64,000 nucleotides of DNA from Aplectana chamaeleonis. Its lineage: Eukaryota > Nematoda > Chromadorea > Rhabditida > Cosmocercidae. The translations under genes and the position numbers were made by a program. Positions 33,291 to 44,640 of this stretch are shown here, one piece after another (positions within the stretch are counted from its first letter, which is position 1; each line of letters opens with the position of its first letter). Under the pieces are notes generated by a model, which was not told the DNA's origin, did no database searches, and worked only from the letters and a program-made list of their open reading frames with translations. Location: NCBI GenBank assembly GCA_029168955.1, contig JAPDOI010000415.1, positions 248,001-312,000 on the forward strand, in the 5' to 3' direction.

Positions 33291-33645
33291 GATAAAACAG
33301 GTTTACATTTCATTACGAGGCAGTTCAAATGTTCAAGTTTGGAGTCGTTCACTAACCATGAAACGAATCAAGAACATCTATCTCGCGGTCAGTAACGGCG
33401 ATACGCCTATAACTGTTGGGATCAATCTATACGAAATATTCTGCGAGATCAAGTCACGTACAGAAAAAATAGTGAAAAATGAGCAATGAATGTTAGGAAA
33501 CGATTACACTCGACAATAAGAGAGACCCATTAAAAAGAGTAAAGGTTAGGGCTGTGCGAAATATTTTTCATATGGAAAACATTGTGAAAGAAACTGAAAA
33601 ACAAGGAGCGAAAACAATAAGGAGACAGGCAAATAATGCCGTTAT

Positions 33646-34321
33646 CGATGTTACGTAAATCTACATCACCTCGCCTCCGTCGTGGGCGCGCGCTCGCGTC
33701 GCGGCGTATCATTGGAGCGCTCTTTCTCACCGTAGATTGCAGTTCCCCCCCTCACACTACTCCAGCTAGGTGAATTGCGATATTTAGTGCATGTAAGGAG
33801 TACACCGACCTCCAAACAGTGTCTATTGCTACTATGCCGGAGTAGACCTCGCTTAACGATGCGACTCTCGCAAAAAATACGTAGGAAATGGAATTGATGA
33901 AACTTCAAGCGGGTTCGGGATACTAATTGCAATACGTGTGTACCTTCACAGGTTGTTCATGACAATACGATGATGTAAGGAGGGGACTTATACAATTGTA
34001 TTGTAATGAACAGTCTTTGAAGGTTCACATGTATTGCAATTAGTATCCCGAACCCGCTTGAAGTTTCATCAATTCCATTTCCTTAGTATGTTTTGCGAGA
34101 GTCGCGTCCTTAAGCGAGGTCTACTCCGGCATAGTAGCATTAAACGTTGCTTAGAGACCGGTGTACTCCTCACATACACTAAATATCGCAATTCACCTAG
34201 CTGGACTAGTGTACGGGCGAGGAACTGCAATCTACGGTGAGAAAGAGCGCTCCAATGCTACGCCGCGACGCGAGCGCGCGCCCCCGACGGAGGCGAGGTG
34301 ATGTAGATTTACGTAACATCG
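33646..34321. mobile_element. 676-bp near-perfect palindromic element
   Basis: CGATGTTACGTAAATCTACA at the left and its complement at the right. About 310-bp arms pair with about 90% identity around a centre near 33985. It is flanked by CCGTTAT (33639-33645 and 34322-34328), a 7-bp target duplication, possibly 8 bp with an ambiguous G. No transposase; fits a hAT- or P-like mobiliser by duplication length. 33291-33638 contains no recognised gene. Confidence 0.85.
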
Positions 34322-34793
34322 CCGTTATCAATAGAAACTCTATAAGTAAATAGCCTCAAATATCAATCGCAAATGAAATAATAAAGGTGATTACGTAGAA
34401 TGCACAGAAATTTTTGCTTCCTATCGCATTCCACAGCAACACTACCGCAGAAGGGTCAAGCGGAATTGCGACCGGACACGGCGGGGGGGGGAGTCGGATG
34501 GTGAAGGCTCTGTTGCGGAATTTTGAATGTGTACAACTGAGGGGAGTTGTGAATGTGTACAACTGAAACTGAGGGGGTGAGACGACAGTAAAATTTTCAT
34601 GTAATTATCGGTCAACAAATAGAGATTCCGCGGAAACTACACTTTTGAAGAAAAAATTACACATCAAGGGAGGGGGTCGTAGCCTCGTCAAGACCCCCAC
34701 CACCCTCCCAATGCACCGCTGGACCCTGACCCAAATTTGAACAGCATAGCTCGCATCAATCTCATTTACACAGTAGCGACAACACGAGACCAG

Positions 34794-35516
34794 TCATCTC
34801 ACTCCAAGGTGAAATGATTCTATTGATTTTGGAGTAAAATGGTTTCGCGACTCAGCCCGTAACATGGGGGATCCCACGGGGTCACAAACTTTAATATTGT
34901 CCACAAGATCAGCATCATTAGTTAGCAGCAAATCGAGGATATTGTGCCCATGGGTTTTCGCCGTTACAAGTTGTGAAAAATTGTAGTCACGAAACAACCC
35001 AAGCAGGTCAAAAATATTAGCTCCAGTGAGGTTAGGCTCATTAGGTTGTGCCCAGCTAACGCCAGGAAGGTTAAAATCGCCTGTAATAATACAGGGATGG
35101 TTGCAAGATACAAGATCACTAAGTGTTTCGATCAATAGACCAAACGACGCTGAGATGCATGAAGGAGTCCTATGAACCAAAATCATACGAATAACCCTCT
35201 CACCAGAGCTGATATCAACACAGATGAATTCATAACCATCAGGAACCGAGTTAATGACAATGAGTCTGGGAAAAAGAGCCTTTTTAACTGTAAGTGCCAC
35301 ACCGCCACCTCTTTTATGCTTTCGATCACATCTGAGCAGGTCATAAATGTCAGACCACTCACCTAGCAAGGAGGCGTTCGTTATCATGTGCGTGAGCCAC
35401 GTTTCAGTGAGGGCAATAACACTGAACTGGCGTTCTTTCATAAGAAAATCAAGAAATCCCATATTTTTGGGGAGAGAACGTATATTTCTTGAAATGCAAA
35501 TTGTACCAGTACCCAA
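34794..35516 (-). pseudogene. CR1-like LINE endonuclease fragment
   Basis: An open frame of 240 codons with the AP-endonuclease-type blocks of CR1/jockey-like LINEs: SRNIRSLPKN, VIALTETWLTHM (catalytic Glu), RGGGVALTVKK, IITGDFNLPGVSW (Asp, Asn) and ILDLLLTNDADLV. The final SDH block is decayed (SPMLRAESRNHF). No RT follows on its 3' side (below 34794), where a normal element would continue for about 2 kb. The usual LINE relic keeps the 3' part, so this one was deleted or interrupted. 34330-34790 and 35530-35890 show nothing clear. Confidence 0.8.
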
Positions 35517-35899
35517 TGAACCCGAAGAATTAAGTTGTTCAAAGTTAGAATGGGGATGAGAGCCAGTTTCAAATACATCAAAAAATTCAGAGCTTTGATC
35601 AGACGTCCGAGGAATTTCTACTCATTTAAAGATGGACTACTATTCCCCGAAACAACATGAATTGACATATCCGAACCAAGAGAAGGCGATTGTGCACTAG
35701 CAATAACGACAGGCTGAAGATTTCCCAAACTAAAGTGGCGAGCTTGGGATACATGAGCAATATTGGGAGTAAATCAAAATAATCACGGAAAAGGAGCGGA
35801 AGAGAGAAAAGGCTCGGAAATACGGAAGAGGCACGCTTCCATAGAGCAGCGATTGAGATGAAGAACGGTTTTCCGCTTGGTTGCTCAGGTCGTCGATCG

Positions 35900-36190
35900 A
35901 TCGCACCAGGACAGAGGCATAGGCTGTAGCGAAACCCGTAGATTCTCGCTACAAAATTATCGCGAGAATATACGGGTTTAGCGACAGGGAGGTCAATATA
36001 GTGCGTTTAGCCTTCGTTTTTACGTAGAATATGCGTAGAATTTGCACCCTTGTACCGTCGACACAAGAATATGCGGGTTTTAGCTATCGTAGCTAAAACC
36101 CGTAAATTCTCGCTACATGGAATGGGGCGGCGTTTCAGGCCGCGCCCTCGGAGGCATCTAGCTACGCGTTGGCAGAGCAGTTGTACTGAA
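35900..36190. repeat. Repeat related to the 33-bp satellite
   Basis: Contains TAGATTCTCGCTACA, AATATACGGGTTTAGC, ACGTAGAATATGCG and TAAATTCTCGCTACA in both orientations, ending with GAGGCATCTAGCTACGCGTT. The same terminus sits at 21130-21150 beside the satellite, so both belong to one element family that sometimes carries an expanded array. Confidence 0.6.
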
Positions 36191-36779
36191 TCAAATGTTT
36201 GACATTTACATATATGATGGCTGACAGCAAATTGTGCCCGATGACTGACGAAGGGCCGGCCTTTTTTGACGGAATTTGAGACATTCAACCTCAATTATCT
36301 TCACAATGAGGCGTGGTCATCCGAACAAACTCTCCCTAAGTCCTCAGATGGGCCCATAGAATCATTTGAACAGAAAAAAACGGTGAGTGGTTTCCATCGC
36401 GTACGATGCCTTTAAGTTAATGGCATATTCTCACTTTTCTTTCTCTAATTTCCTCATTTACTATTTAGCTTTCACGGCCTGACGAAGGTTATATAACCAA
36501 AAGCTAGACAGTAAACTATTAAAAGAGGAGGTCTTAAGCAGAAAATGGAGATGATGTTTTCCTTTCAGTTGTAGAGGCCAAGATTGTTGTATTTTCTCCC
36601 GCAAAAATTTGACAAACACAATTTACAGTCAACTTGCCTCATTCTTGAATACGTTAATATGAACATGATGGATCAAGGTGTTCTGAGATAGCATGCATGA
36701 ACACTTATGAGAAGTGCAGGAAGTCGCTTAGGGTCCTACCCGCGAAGCGTGGTCCGAACCGCAGGTCTTCCTCATCGCG

Positions 36780-37232
36780 TTAAAGGCAGTGTTCACGATG
36801 AATACCGCACTCGAGTTCGACCCAAAAATGGGATTGTTTGGTCGTGCGGTAACTAATAGTGAAGAAACAGGGAAGAAAAACGTCCAGAGTAAGTCAAAAG
36901 AACGGTTTCTAAATTCAGGGCGTGGACGAGAACCATGGGCCCTGCTGATTTCGGCAAGCGTGCTAATTGCGAAATCTGCGCGAATCGATAATGCTAACTG
37001 CGGCAGAGTTACTTGGCAACTTGCCATCAAAACGTGTGCGGCGCCACAATCTCGTCCGATTGGGGAGCGGACCGGGATAGGTGGGCGCACCGGGAGAGCT
37101 TCCAAAGTCGTTTGTATTTATTTCTGGCCAGTTTTCGTTGCTTTCTTCGGCCCTATCCTCTTCAGCACCTGCCAACTTAAAGTTTCACACCGAGACCTCC
37201 AGAACGAGATTTATCGTGAACACTGCCTTTAA
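36780..37232. mobile_element. TTAA MITE, family 1
   Basis: TTAAAGGCAGTGTTCACGAT (36780) and TCGTGAACACTGCCTTTAA (to 37232). 453 bp. The interior differs from the 44954 and 48042 copies, so it is a subfamily or an internal replacement. 36191-36779 and 37233-38080 contain nothing else I can name. Confidence 0.82.
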
Positions 37233-38084
37233 TGCGCAACCCCATTGCACACGGCAAACTCCCGCGCATTTCTTTTGGTTTCGATCGGGTTCAATTTTTA
37301 ATCGTTTCTTAGTTTTCCTTGATCACTAATTTTTTGGGTAACATTTTCATTTTGCTGTTGTATTTCACAAAAATTAAGCTGTTTAAGATAGGGAATGAAT
37401 CGGAAGAAACGCAATGAGGTCCTAGTTATACGAGGGCGGGACGCTCCTACCCTGTCGGGAATTTGCCAAGTTCCACCAGCTGATTATTTTTTAGATTTAA
37501 ACTTGTTTAAATGTTACCAAAGCGACAAAACGAGCACTGCTATGACAAGAGGAACAGACTATTAGTGAATTTCTGCAATAAACGTGTGATGGAAGCGTAA
37601 GTATCGATGGAACACTATGGAAACGCCCGGGAATTTTTACTATGCGATATTGTGTCAAACATGTCAAAGGCGCAACACTGCAGACTAGTCCCTGATCCAT
37701 GCAGCATGCGGCGGCAATGCCATCGCGGTGTAAATTCCGCTGGTGTATAACTAAGGCCTTATGGGGTTTTCAGAGCTTCACCGCGGCGTGGCGCGATTTC
37801 ATGATTCATATGCGAATCGACGAGCGGCGCGTTATCGATCGATGCTCATAGAAAACATCTCTTCGCGCCGCGCTGCGATGGAACTCTAAAAGAGGACTTA
37901 TGCGGGGATGTCGCCGTGCGCAGGGAGGTTGCGTCTCAACGCGATGAGTACGGCACGTGCTTTGAGTCACCCCTGACTCACGCTTTGCGCGTAGGCCGCG
38001 GAGCTGCACGCTGCATGCCACCCCTGATGAACATTGCAACTGGCAACCAATCTGGAATCGATATTACAATTACCGATTCGAATT

Positions 38085-38480
38085 TGAACACTGGCGTTTT
38101 GAAAGCTGTAACTGGTGAATCCCATTCTTGATCATCACTCATCTGGTGATCATATTTCATTCACGCGCACTTTATGTATCAGCAGAATCCTAATCTCTAT
38201 CAATTTCCAGTTATCTCTCATCCATGGTGATCATTTTCTGCGATTGTCATTTGACCACCGTCTACTCTCTCCAGACTGGGGGCAACCCAATATGCCAGCA
38301 CAGTGCCAGATCGCATAATCATTACTTGGCCATCAGTCTCGCCGTGCGCTCGGAAGCCCACGCACATTTCCAATCACATTCACCTCTCTCTTACTTTGAA
38401 GTGTAACGTATTTGGAATCGTTTTCGTAGTCCTCGAACTTCCGATCACTTCTGAAATTAGTTTGTCCCCAATTTCAGAGT
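38085..38480 (+). other. Upstream part of the duplicated block, copy B
   Basis: Aligns with the minus strand of 19720-20345 (CTCATCCATGGTGATCAT, CACGCACATTTCCAATCACA). It lacks the 145-bp MITE present in copy A. Ends with AATTTCAG at 38470-38477, a plausible trans-splice acceptor 3 nt before the ATG. Confidence 0.65.
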
Positions 38481-38808
38481 ATGAAACGTCTTGCGCTGTG
38501 CCTCGCGGCTTTCTTAAGCGTTGTCAGGAGCCAGCGTCCTCCTTCCTACGTCCAGAACAACTGGGTGTGCGCCAACATTGGAAATAAGGTTCTAGCTCCC
38601 ATCATCAGGAGTCTCTGCAATAGCAGCTGCTTCTTTGACGTGGGTGATTAAGAGACCTCAATCAACACACTTATTTTTTTGAAATAAGGATTACTCTAAT
38701 TATATCTTCCAACAATGCGGATACGGAAAATGCATTGTACATGAAGGACAAAACAGATGCGAATGTCACGAATGCGTCACCTACCTCTACGAGACTGGAC
38801 CAATATAA
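38481..38808 (+). pseudogene. Secreted cysteine-rich peptide gene, copy B (acceptor site lost)
   Basis: Inverted duplicate of 19381-19708. Exon 1 is 38481-38639 (53 codons: signal peptide MKRLALCLAAFLSVVRS, then QRPPSYVQNN). Exon 2 frame is 38713-38808, ending TAA. Both frames are free of stops and the cysteines match copy A, with only a few substitutions such as VTYLYE for VTYPYE. The donor GAC|GTGGGT is usable, but the acceptor reads CTTCCAA|CAATGC where copy A has CTTCTAG|CAATGC, so AG has become AA. Unspliced, translation would end after VGD (56 residues). AATAAA is at 38865-38870. Product role unknown; an excreted/secreted peptide is inferred. Confidence 0.72.
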
Positions 38809-39287
38809 TGTGATCGATCATTCTGCAGAGAGAATCGCAAAAAAAATTATTCGCATTTTCTCGAAATAAATATCCGCATGCTATTGAGGTCGTTGCTTTA
38901 GTACCATCCATTTCGGAGCCAAATTTATTTGGGCCGACTTCCTGTGCTGATCCTTCTCCTCACCTCACCCTCTCGCTGTCCTACTCCTTTTAACGCCCAT
39001 GCACGAGGAGGAACAAAGTGAATCTCGCTCCGTAGAAGAGAGTACCTACATTTAGAGGCGGCAGGTGGGTGTTTCGAGTTGACAGACTTGTGTCCCGCCA
39101 GGCCCTATCTCTGGCCCTATCTTTCTACATTGCCACTGAGAAACGCACATAGGAATGCACTGATATTTCGAAACATGACTTTCCATCTAGCATCTCTCTT
39201 TACATTTTTAATCACATTTGTGATACCTGGGATATTGGGATGAGGATTTGTAGGGGATAGAGAGAGCTTGGTTTATTGAACCACCGG

Positions 39288-39480
39288 CGGCGTCGCCCGG
39301 CTGACGCCGGCCTCTGCCGCTGGGGTCCGGCTACGCCGGTCCATTTGCCGGCTTCGCCGGCATCTTGAGTATAATCGACATCCGCTGATTCTATGTGAGT
39401 TGGCGTTCAGAAGTTTTCACGCTTGCCGGCTATCGCCGGCCTCTGTCGCTGGAGCCCGGTCGCGCCGGCCCATGAGCTGG
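39288..39480. repeat. GCCGG-rich direct repeat
   Basis: GCCGGCCTCTG(C/T)CGCTGG..CCGG(C/T)(T)..CGCCGG occurs at about 39307 and again about 127 bp later. Many CGCCGG/CCGGCG words, markedly GC-rich against AT-rich flanks. Probably a repeat element. 38940-39287 and 39481-40330 have nothing recognisable. Confidence 0.5.
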
Positions 39481-40334
39481 TTTCGACGACAACGCTCGAG
39501 CAATCAGAAGTTACTAAGCATTTCAAACCTTGCAAACCTTGCTAACCTACTTTCTTATGCAGTTGCACACCGACCCTTCTCTAGTTTTAAGAGGTCCTAA
39601 AATGGTAGCTCATTTATATCCATTTCTGTCATGATAAAGACTACCGCTGTTTCAGATTCAGTAAAGGCCTCCATGACCAACCGATACCCTGCTACTTTTA
39701 TTGTCAAATGAAGTATAATGATGTTTGTGTTTTCTGGATGCATATTTCGATTAACTCACATTTCCATCGTATATAAACCCGATTTAGGAAGGTTGGTGCA
39801 TATAAACAGCTAAGCAGTTGAAATTAGTGGTTAAGGGGGAGGGGACTTGAAGAAAGGGGAATCTGAAAAAATTTCCGGAGAATCTGAAAAAATTTCTGCG
39901 AGGTCGAACCTGCCTCAGTAGTTTTCTATGAAAGGTTAGCAGTCGTATTGGGCAACCGAGTGTCGCCTTCTGAGAATGAAAACTGGGTCCATGATGATAA
40001 TATTTAAAGAAGAGTTCATCGTTCTTCTTCTTACAATGGCGATGTTTCCTCTACGATGATTAGCAATCGACTTTTATGTGCTCAAGAAAAGTGTTTTCCT
40101 TCACTGAAGCGAAGTAATACGAAGATATTGATGCCTACACTACAATATTCCTCAATGAACCCGAAATCCTAGCAGAAGAAGGATATTTTTTTAATAAGGT
40201 GAGGAAATGCTCATATACTGCAGGGATTCACACGATAGAAGTTGAAAATTCAATAAGATTGGAAAAAAACAAGTTTGAATTGAATGAGAAACCTCGTGAA
40301 TGAAAAATCGAATAAATGCAAAACAATTCTTTCA

Positions 40335-40422
40335 GCAGATGCATTGCGGGAATCGAACCCGCGACCCCAGCAGACCTTCGTGGTTTAATATTCCCCAGCG
40401 TTATCTTCTCGGCCGTTTCTGC
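40335..40422 (-). other. tRNA-Ser/Leu-like pseudogene or SINE head
   Basis: The minus strand has GCAGAAACGGCCGAGAAG (5' end with an A-box-like GGCCGAG) and a perfect T-arm GCGGGTTCGATTCCCGC with a consensus B box. GCAGA can pair with the terminal TCTGC. The anticodon arm does not form and six extra bases lie between T-arm and acceptor, so it is not a working tRNA. 88 bp, sized like a class II tRNA. Confidence 0.4.
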
Positions 40423-41091
40423 TCGCTCATAGTGGCAACTTCAATTAAGTGATTAGAGGAGTTGAATGCACAGTGAGCTCGGAAATTGCTTATATTTCTC
40501 GAATGAGCCAGAATAAACCGCCAAACCTTTTACTGGGCAGTTGTATTGTAACTAAATATGTTCTTAGTATATGAATTCATTCCAGCGGCACCGAATAGGA
40601 AGTTGCAGGTAGCTTCGCTTGGTTTTCGTTTTCTCGTGAATATCCGAAAGCCTGTAGGAAAAATCCAACAGGCAGTAATGTTACTCTATCCATCCCCCAC
40701 AACTCTCAGAAGAATTCTTTTCAGGACGTTTCTCCACCGGGGGTGGTACCTTGTTAAAAGCAGGGTCCGGGCAGATATTCGATTTTATGATTTACCGCTG
40801 AATTGGAGTGTGTGCCACAGGTAGTCCTAAGGAACGTGTGAAAGCTGCGAAAAAAGGCCCTCTTCGAGTTATTCCGACCATTTTAGTCAACCACCATTTA
40901 ACGAAAGTGGGCCCATCGTGCACCTTTTTAGAAATCGTCCCCGCATTCTTCAGAACTGCCGTGTAAATAAAGACAACCTTGCCTCAATTACCATACCGTA
41001 GGTACCGTGATCAGTCACTTTGGGACTGTTTTCTCCAAGGACCCCACGGAGTTTGTGAAACGCACAGACGCCTCTCTAAACTAACCAGCCT

Positions 41092-41232
41092 GAGGGGTCG
41101 TTTATACTTCCGCCGCCAATCCTATCCGGCGAAGTGCAATCCTACGATTTCGAACGTGCCGCGCCACGTGATCAATATTACAGAAATGCACTATGCCGCG
41201 CCGCTCGGAGGCGGGAGTATAAACGACCCCTG
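41092..41232. mobile_element. 141-bp MITE, AGGGGTCGTTTATACT ends
   Basis: GAGGGGTCGTTTATACTTCC pairs with GGGAGTATAAACGACCCCTGA. The interior is GC-rich and partly palindromic (CGCGCCACGTG). The CAGGGGTC-like terminus resembles hAT elements; no target duplication seen. 40423-41091 and 41233-42062 show no gene. Confidence 0.7.
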
Positions 41233-42062
41233 ACGGCGGCTTGGCGTGGTGGATGGGTGAGGGGCAGCGATCGCCTACGGGATCTCCGATGCATAACCCG
41301 CGTAGAAATTTTGAACAGACCTCGGATTTGTATGATGCACTCCAATTAATCCCCAGGAAAATCAATTCGAGCCACATTCATCGTAGTAATCCAGAAATCG
41401 TCAAAAGTCGCGTTTTGCCCACAAAATGTTCCCGACGGGAAGTTGTGAACGCATTTAGCCGAAAACTTTGAAAAAATCCTCAGAATCGTGATCAGCATCC
41501 CAAATAATCTTCCTAAGGTAAACTAAGGTTAAATTTTTAGCATTTTGCTGTCTCACGTCTTTTGCAGCCGCTTCGAAGCGTCGCGCTTAGAAGGGTTTAG
41601 TTGCTCTTCACCAGGCTGAGATATAAACGATGCTCTAAGCCGGAGACGGCTTAAAAGTTTTAAGGCTTTTTGACGCGCCAATTTTGTAATCAGGGTCAGG
41701 CAGACCGTTGTCCATGACCTCAACGAAGCTGAGCCCCCCCCCCCAACTTGAAAATCTGAATTGTTACTTTTTGCAGTGAGAAGCTTGTTTGGGGCCAAAA
41801 TTTTCAGTTATTAATGACTGCACACCCTACCCTACCAACGAGCCTCGGTAAGCGTAGTTTTGACTTGTTTTTCCGAAATTCCTCTGGTTTCCGCGCTCCA
41901 AGGCCGAACCGAAGTAGCTCGGTTTGGCTTCGGAGGTTCAGCCAGAACATCATCAAGCTGTCACTACTGTTAATTAATGAAAAATATTTCACGTCCGATT
42001 TAGGGGCAGGTTTTGTTCAGAAAATTACCTTTCCTTGATCTCACATGTTACTTTTTGTCCGT

Positions 42063-42462
42063 TAGACACTATCTACACTCAATTCCTGCGCGTCACGCTG
42101 CTGCGGCGCGCGTATGGCGTTGGATTATGAATACCCTGACGCCCGTTCCATCATGGAGACGGCGACTATAACGACTTTTTCACCATTCTCATTATTATTG
42201 CATCATTAATTTCATTTCATTCCATATAAATAGTTTTTGGTGCTATCTTCTGCTACCATGGTAGCGAACGCGCAAACAGATTTTGCTCTCTTGGCGAAGT
42301 TAAGGCCAACTTCAATCCGCTCCGCAATAGCGTCGTCGCTGAAATATTCGTAGTCTACGCAAGTTCGTTACGCGCACTTAAAGCATTTTCACCTCAACGC
42401 GACGCTCGGGCGTCACGCGCGTGATGCGTAGGCGTTGAAGGGTATGAATAGCACCCTACAAT
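42063..42462. mobile_element. Diverged copy of the 32084-32477 MITE
   Basis: Shares CGCCCGTTCCATCATGGAGACGGCG-type interior, GCTACCATGGTAGCGAACGCG and the right end GAAGGGTATGAATAGCACCCT with that element. The left end is weaker. Confidence 0.7.
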
Positions 42463-42734
42463 TAGAATGATACCACCTAATTACATACATTACCAAATTT
42501 CCACATCAGTCAAATAAGCACCATTTATACTCCTAGCGTTGGAGTTTGAATGGCCTGACGCCACGCCAGCGCGTCACGCCCTGGCGTTGAGGAGCTAATT
42601 TTTGCTTGTCAGCCTTCATATGCACCTCAAGGTGGCAAATATTTCAACTGAAAGAGAAAATTTCTTCGCTATCACAGGTTATTCCAGGGTTGTTAAAGGC
42701 ACAGAACACCCAGAAAGTTATTCTCCAGTTATAT

Positions 42735-42945
42735 ACTGTGCTTATCTGGGCCGAATTCCGGTCCGCAATTGCGTCTCGACACGCTTTGCGGCCGCACGCT
42801 CCCGAAACAGAAGAGCTTCCAGCGCCGCAGTCGCCGTTCCGCTGGCTCTAGGTGGGTTTCGGAAACTGGAAACTAAGAAAAATTGGAGAAAGTTGTATAA
42901 AAAAAGCCACATCGAGTCGGCTTTGGCGCTGGAAACACGCCAAAG
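42735..42945. repeat. Copy of the 32640-33290 repeat end
   Basis: TGTGCTTATCTGGGCCGAATTCCGGTCCGC..TGCGTCTCGACACGCTTTGCGGCCGCACGC and AAAAAAAGCCACATCGAGTCGGC match 32645-32720 and 32780-32835. The XhoI-like hairpin centre is replaced by other sequence. Confidence 0.72.
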
Positions 42946-43227
42946 CCATGCCTGTATTTTGAGGGCGAAAATTGGTGGTTATCGACGATGTTTGCAGGAT
43001 TCTGTCCTCAATTTCGCGTCGCTTTGCACGGTAAAGTCGATTTCCTGGTCCACCGCGGGCATATCTGCGAATTAACCTGAAAGAAGAGACGAAAAATGAT
43101 GAAAAATCTTTTTTTTCTGTCTCGAATCGCTGCTGTTGGGGAAAAAAGTCCTGTTTCGCGTCCTTTATAAGAGTGTTCTTTGGATTCCATTGCAATAAAA
43201 TGAACTCATTCATGTTGTGGATAGAGT

Positions 43228-43440
43228 GTACCTCCCACGATACTCGGAACCGACAGTGTATACCAGCCATATCAATTTTCGATCACTATGAATGCTGAAA
43301 TGCATGCCCTGTTGCTCGTCGCGACAAGTCTAGACCAACAAAAGGAGTGTCTAAAGCGTTCCATGCCTCTGCAAGGAGTAGGGGTTGTCAAAAATGCATA
43401 GTGTCTAGTGCCGAAATGCTTTGCTCCGAAAATCTGCAAG
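43228..43440 (+). repeat. Dispersed repeat, copy 1
   Basis: Aligns in the same direction with 50903-51115: GACAGTGTATA(C/T)CAGCCATAT, GACCAACAA(A/G)AG, GTGTCTA(A/T)AGCGTT, GTGCCGAA. Nature unknown. Confidence 0.65.
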
Positions 43441-43620
43441 GGTTTTTCAAGCTTCGCGAGAAGGGCCCATCATACAGTATTTTCGATGTTTCAAAAGCTT
43501 TTCGCGTATTTGTCTCAATCCTTTCATGTAAGGGTTATTCAGGATCTTGGATACGATTTCGCGGTCCGTTTATAAAAAGGTTCAAATTAAGTGTAGGTTA
43601 CGGCGGGGGCCAGGTCATTT

Positions 43621-44640
43621 AGGCGGTTGAAGCTGCCTCAATATTTCCAAAATTGACAATCACACGTCAACTTCGTGTTCTCCACCCCCGAAGAACCACT
43701 GCAATGACAATTTGAGTCAAAATCTGACCTTCACTAAGCTACCGTAAACCAATGACAGATTTTCGCGTTTTTCGCAGGAACGTAAGCTTTTGGCCCATAT
43801 TAGAATAGTAAGGACAGATTTGCGACGAAAATACGACCCAGAAGTTTGTGAAAATCTCGTGGTTTAGTCGACCTATTAGATCACTACGCCCCCACCTTGT
43901 AACAATTGCACAACGTTTGTTTCATCAAAGGAACGGTTGCCAAAATTCTGAATACTTTTTACTCCTGAAAATTTCGATAACCAAAAATGAGCATGTAACC
44001 TTCGTATTTTCAAGGAGTTTCTGGTACATTGAAGAGAAAACAAAGTCACTCACCAAAGAATTACGCAGTTGAAAACCATTTGCGGCGTTTGGTTTAGGGT
44101 TTTTCTTACGTAGTGCGCAAAACAGATCCAGCAGACGTATATGAAATTTTAGGAGATGTAGAAACAGTTCTTTCTCTGATTTTCGAGAGTTTTATGGGGA
44201 CTTCTCCCCTACATCCTCTACTTCGTATACTTGCTTCCTTCAAATCATAGAAAACTAGATTACGTTTTTTTTTAACCAGAACACTGCCTCAAAAGCATTT
44301 ATTTCCTCGAAAATTCCCCCCCCCTCTAATAGCGAAAATTTCGACAAGCGGATCGTTAGGCGCTAATCATACTCCCCAACGCCAGTGCGGCACGCTCCTG
44401 AGGCGCGAGTTTGGCGATAGAACATGATGTGCCTGACGCAACGCCTCAACACTAATCTGAGGTCTGTTCATCGATTTGTGAAAGGTAACGGTTGATTACG
44501 GTGGGTTTACGGTAGCTCATTCATGGTCAGATTTTGGCTAAAAATTTATCTGTGGGGGATCTTCTTTGTCTAGAGTACGGATTCGATTGTATTTGTCAAC
44601 TTCGGAAATAATGAGGCAGCTTCGGCCTTCCAGATGGCAT
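43621..44640. mobile_element. About 1-kb inverted-repeat element with internal MITE relics
   Basis: GGTTGAAGCTGCCTCAATAT..GTCAACTTCG (43624) is mirrored at 44590-44636. AGCTACCGTAAACC (43738) is mirrored at 44505-44518. It encloses a decayed TTAA-family interior (43780-43920, matching 45005-45120) and a fragment of the 32084-type MITE (44357-44460). Confidence 0.6.

Noticed and set aside
36789..37232. 147-codon plus-strand frame
   Set aside because: Inside a TTAA MITE, spanning its terminal repeats; no codon pattern or homology recognised.
40335..40422. Functional tRNA-Ser or tRNA-Leu
   Set aside because: The T-arm is perfect but the anticodon arm and acceptor geometry fail.
42602..43075. 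157-codon plus-strand frame
   Set aside because: Crosses the repeat shared with 32640-32840 and has no splice or protein features.
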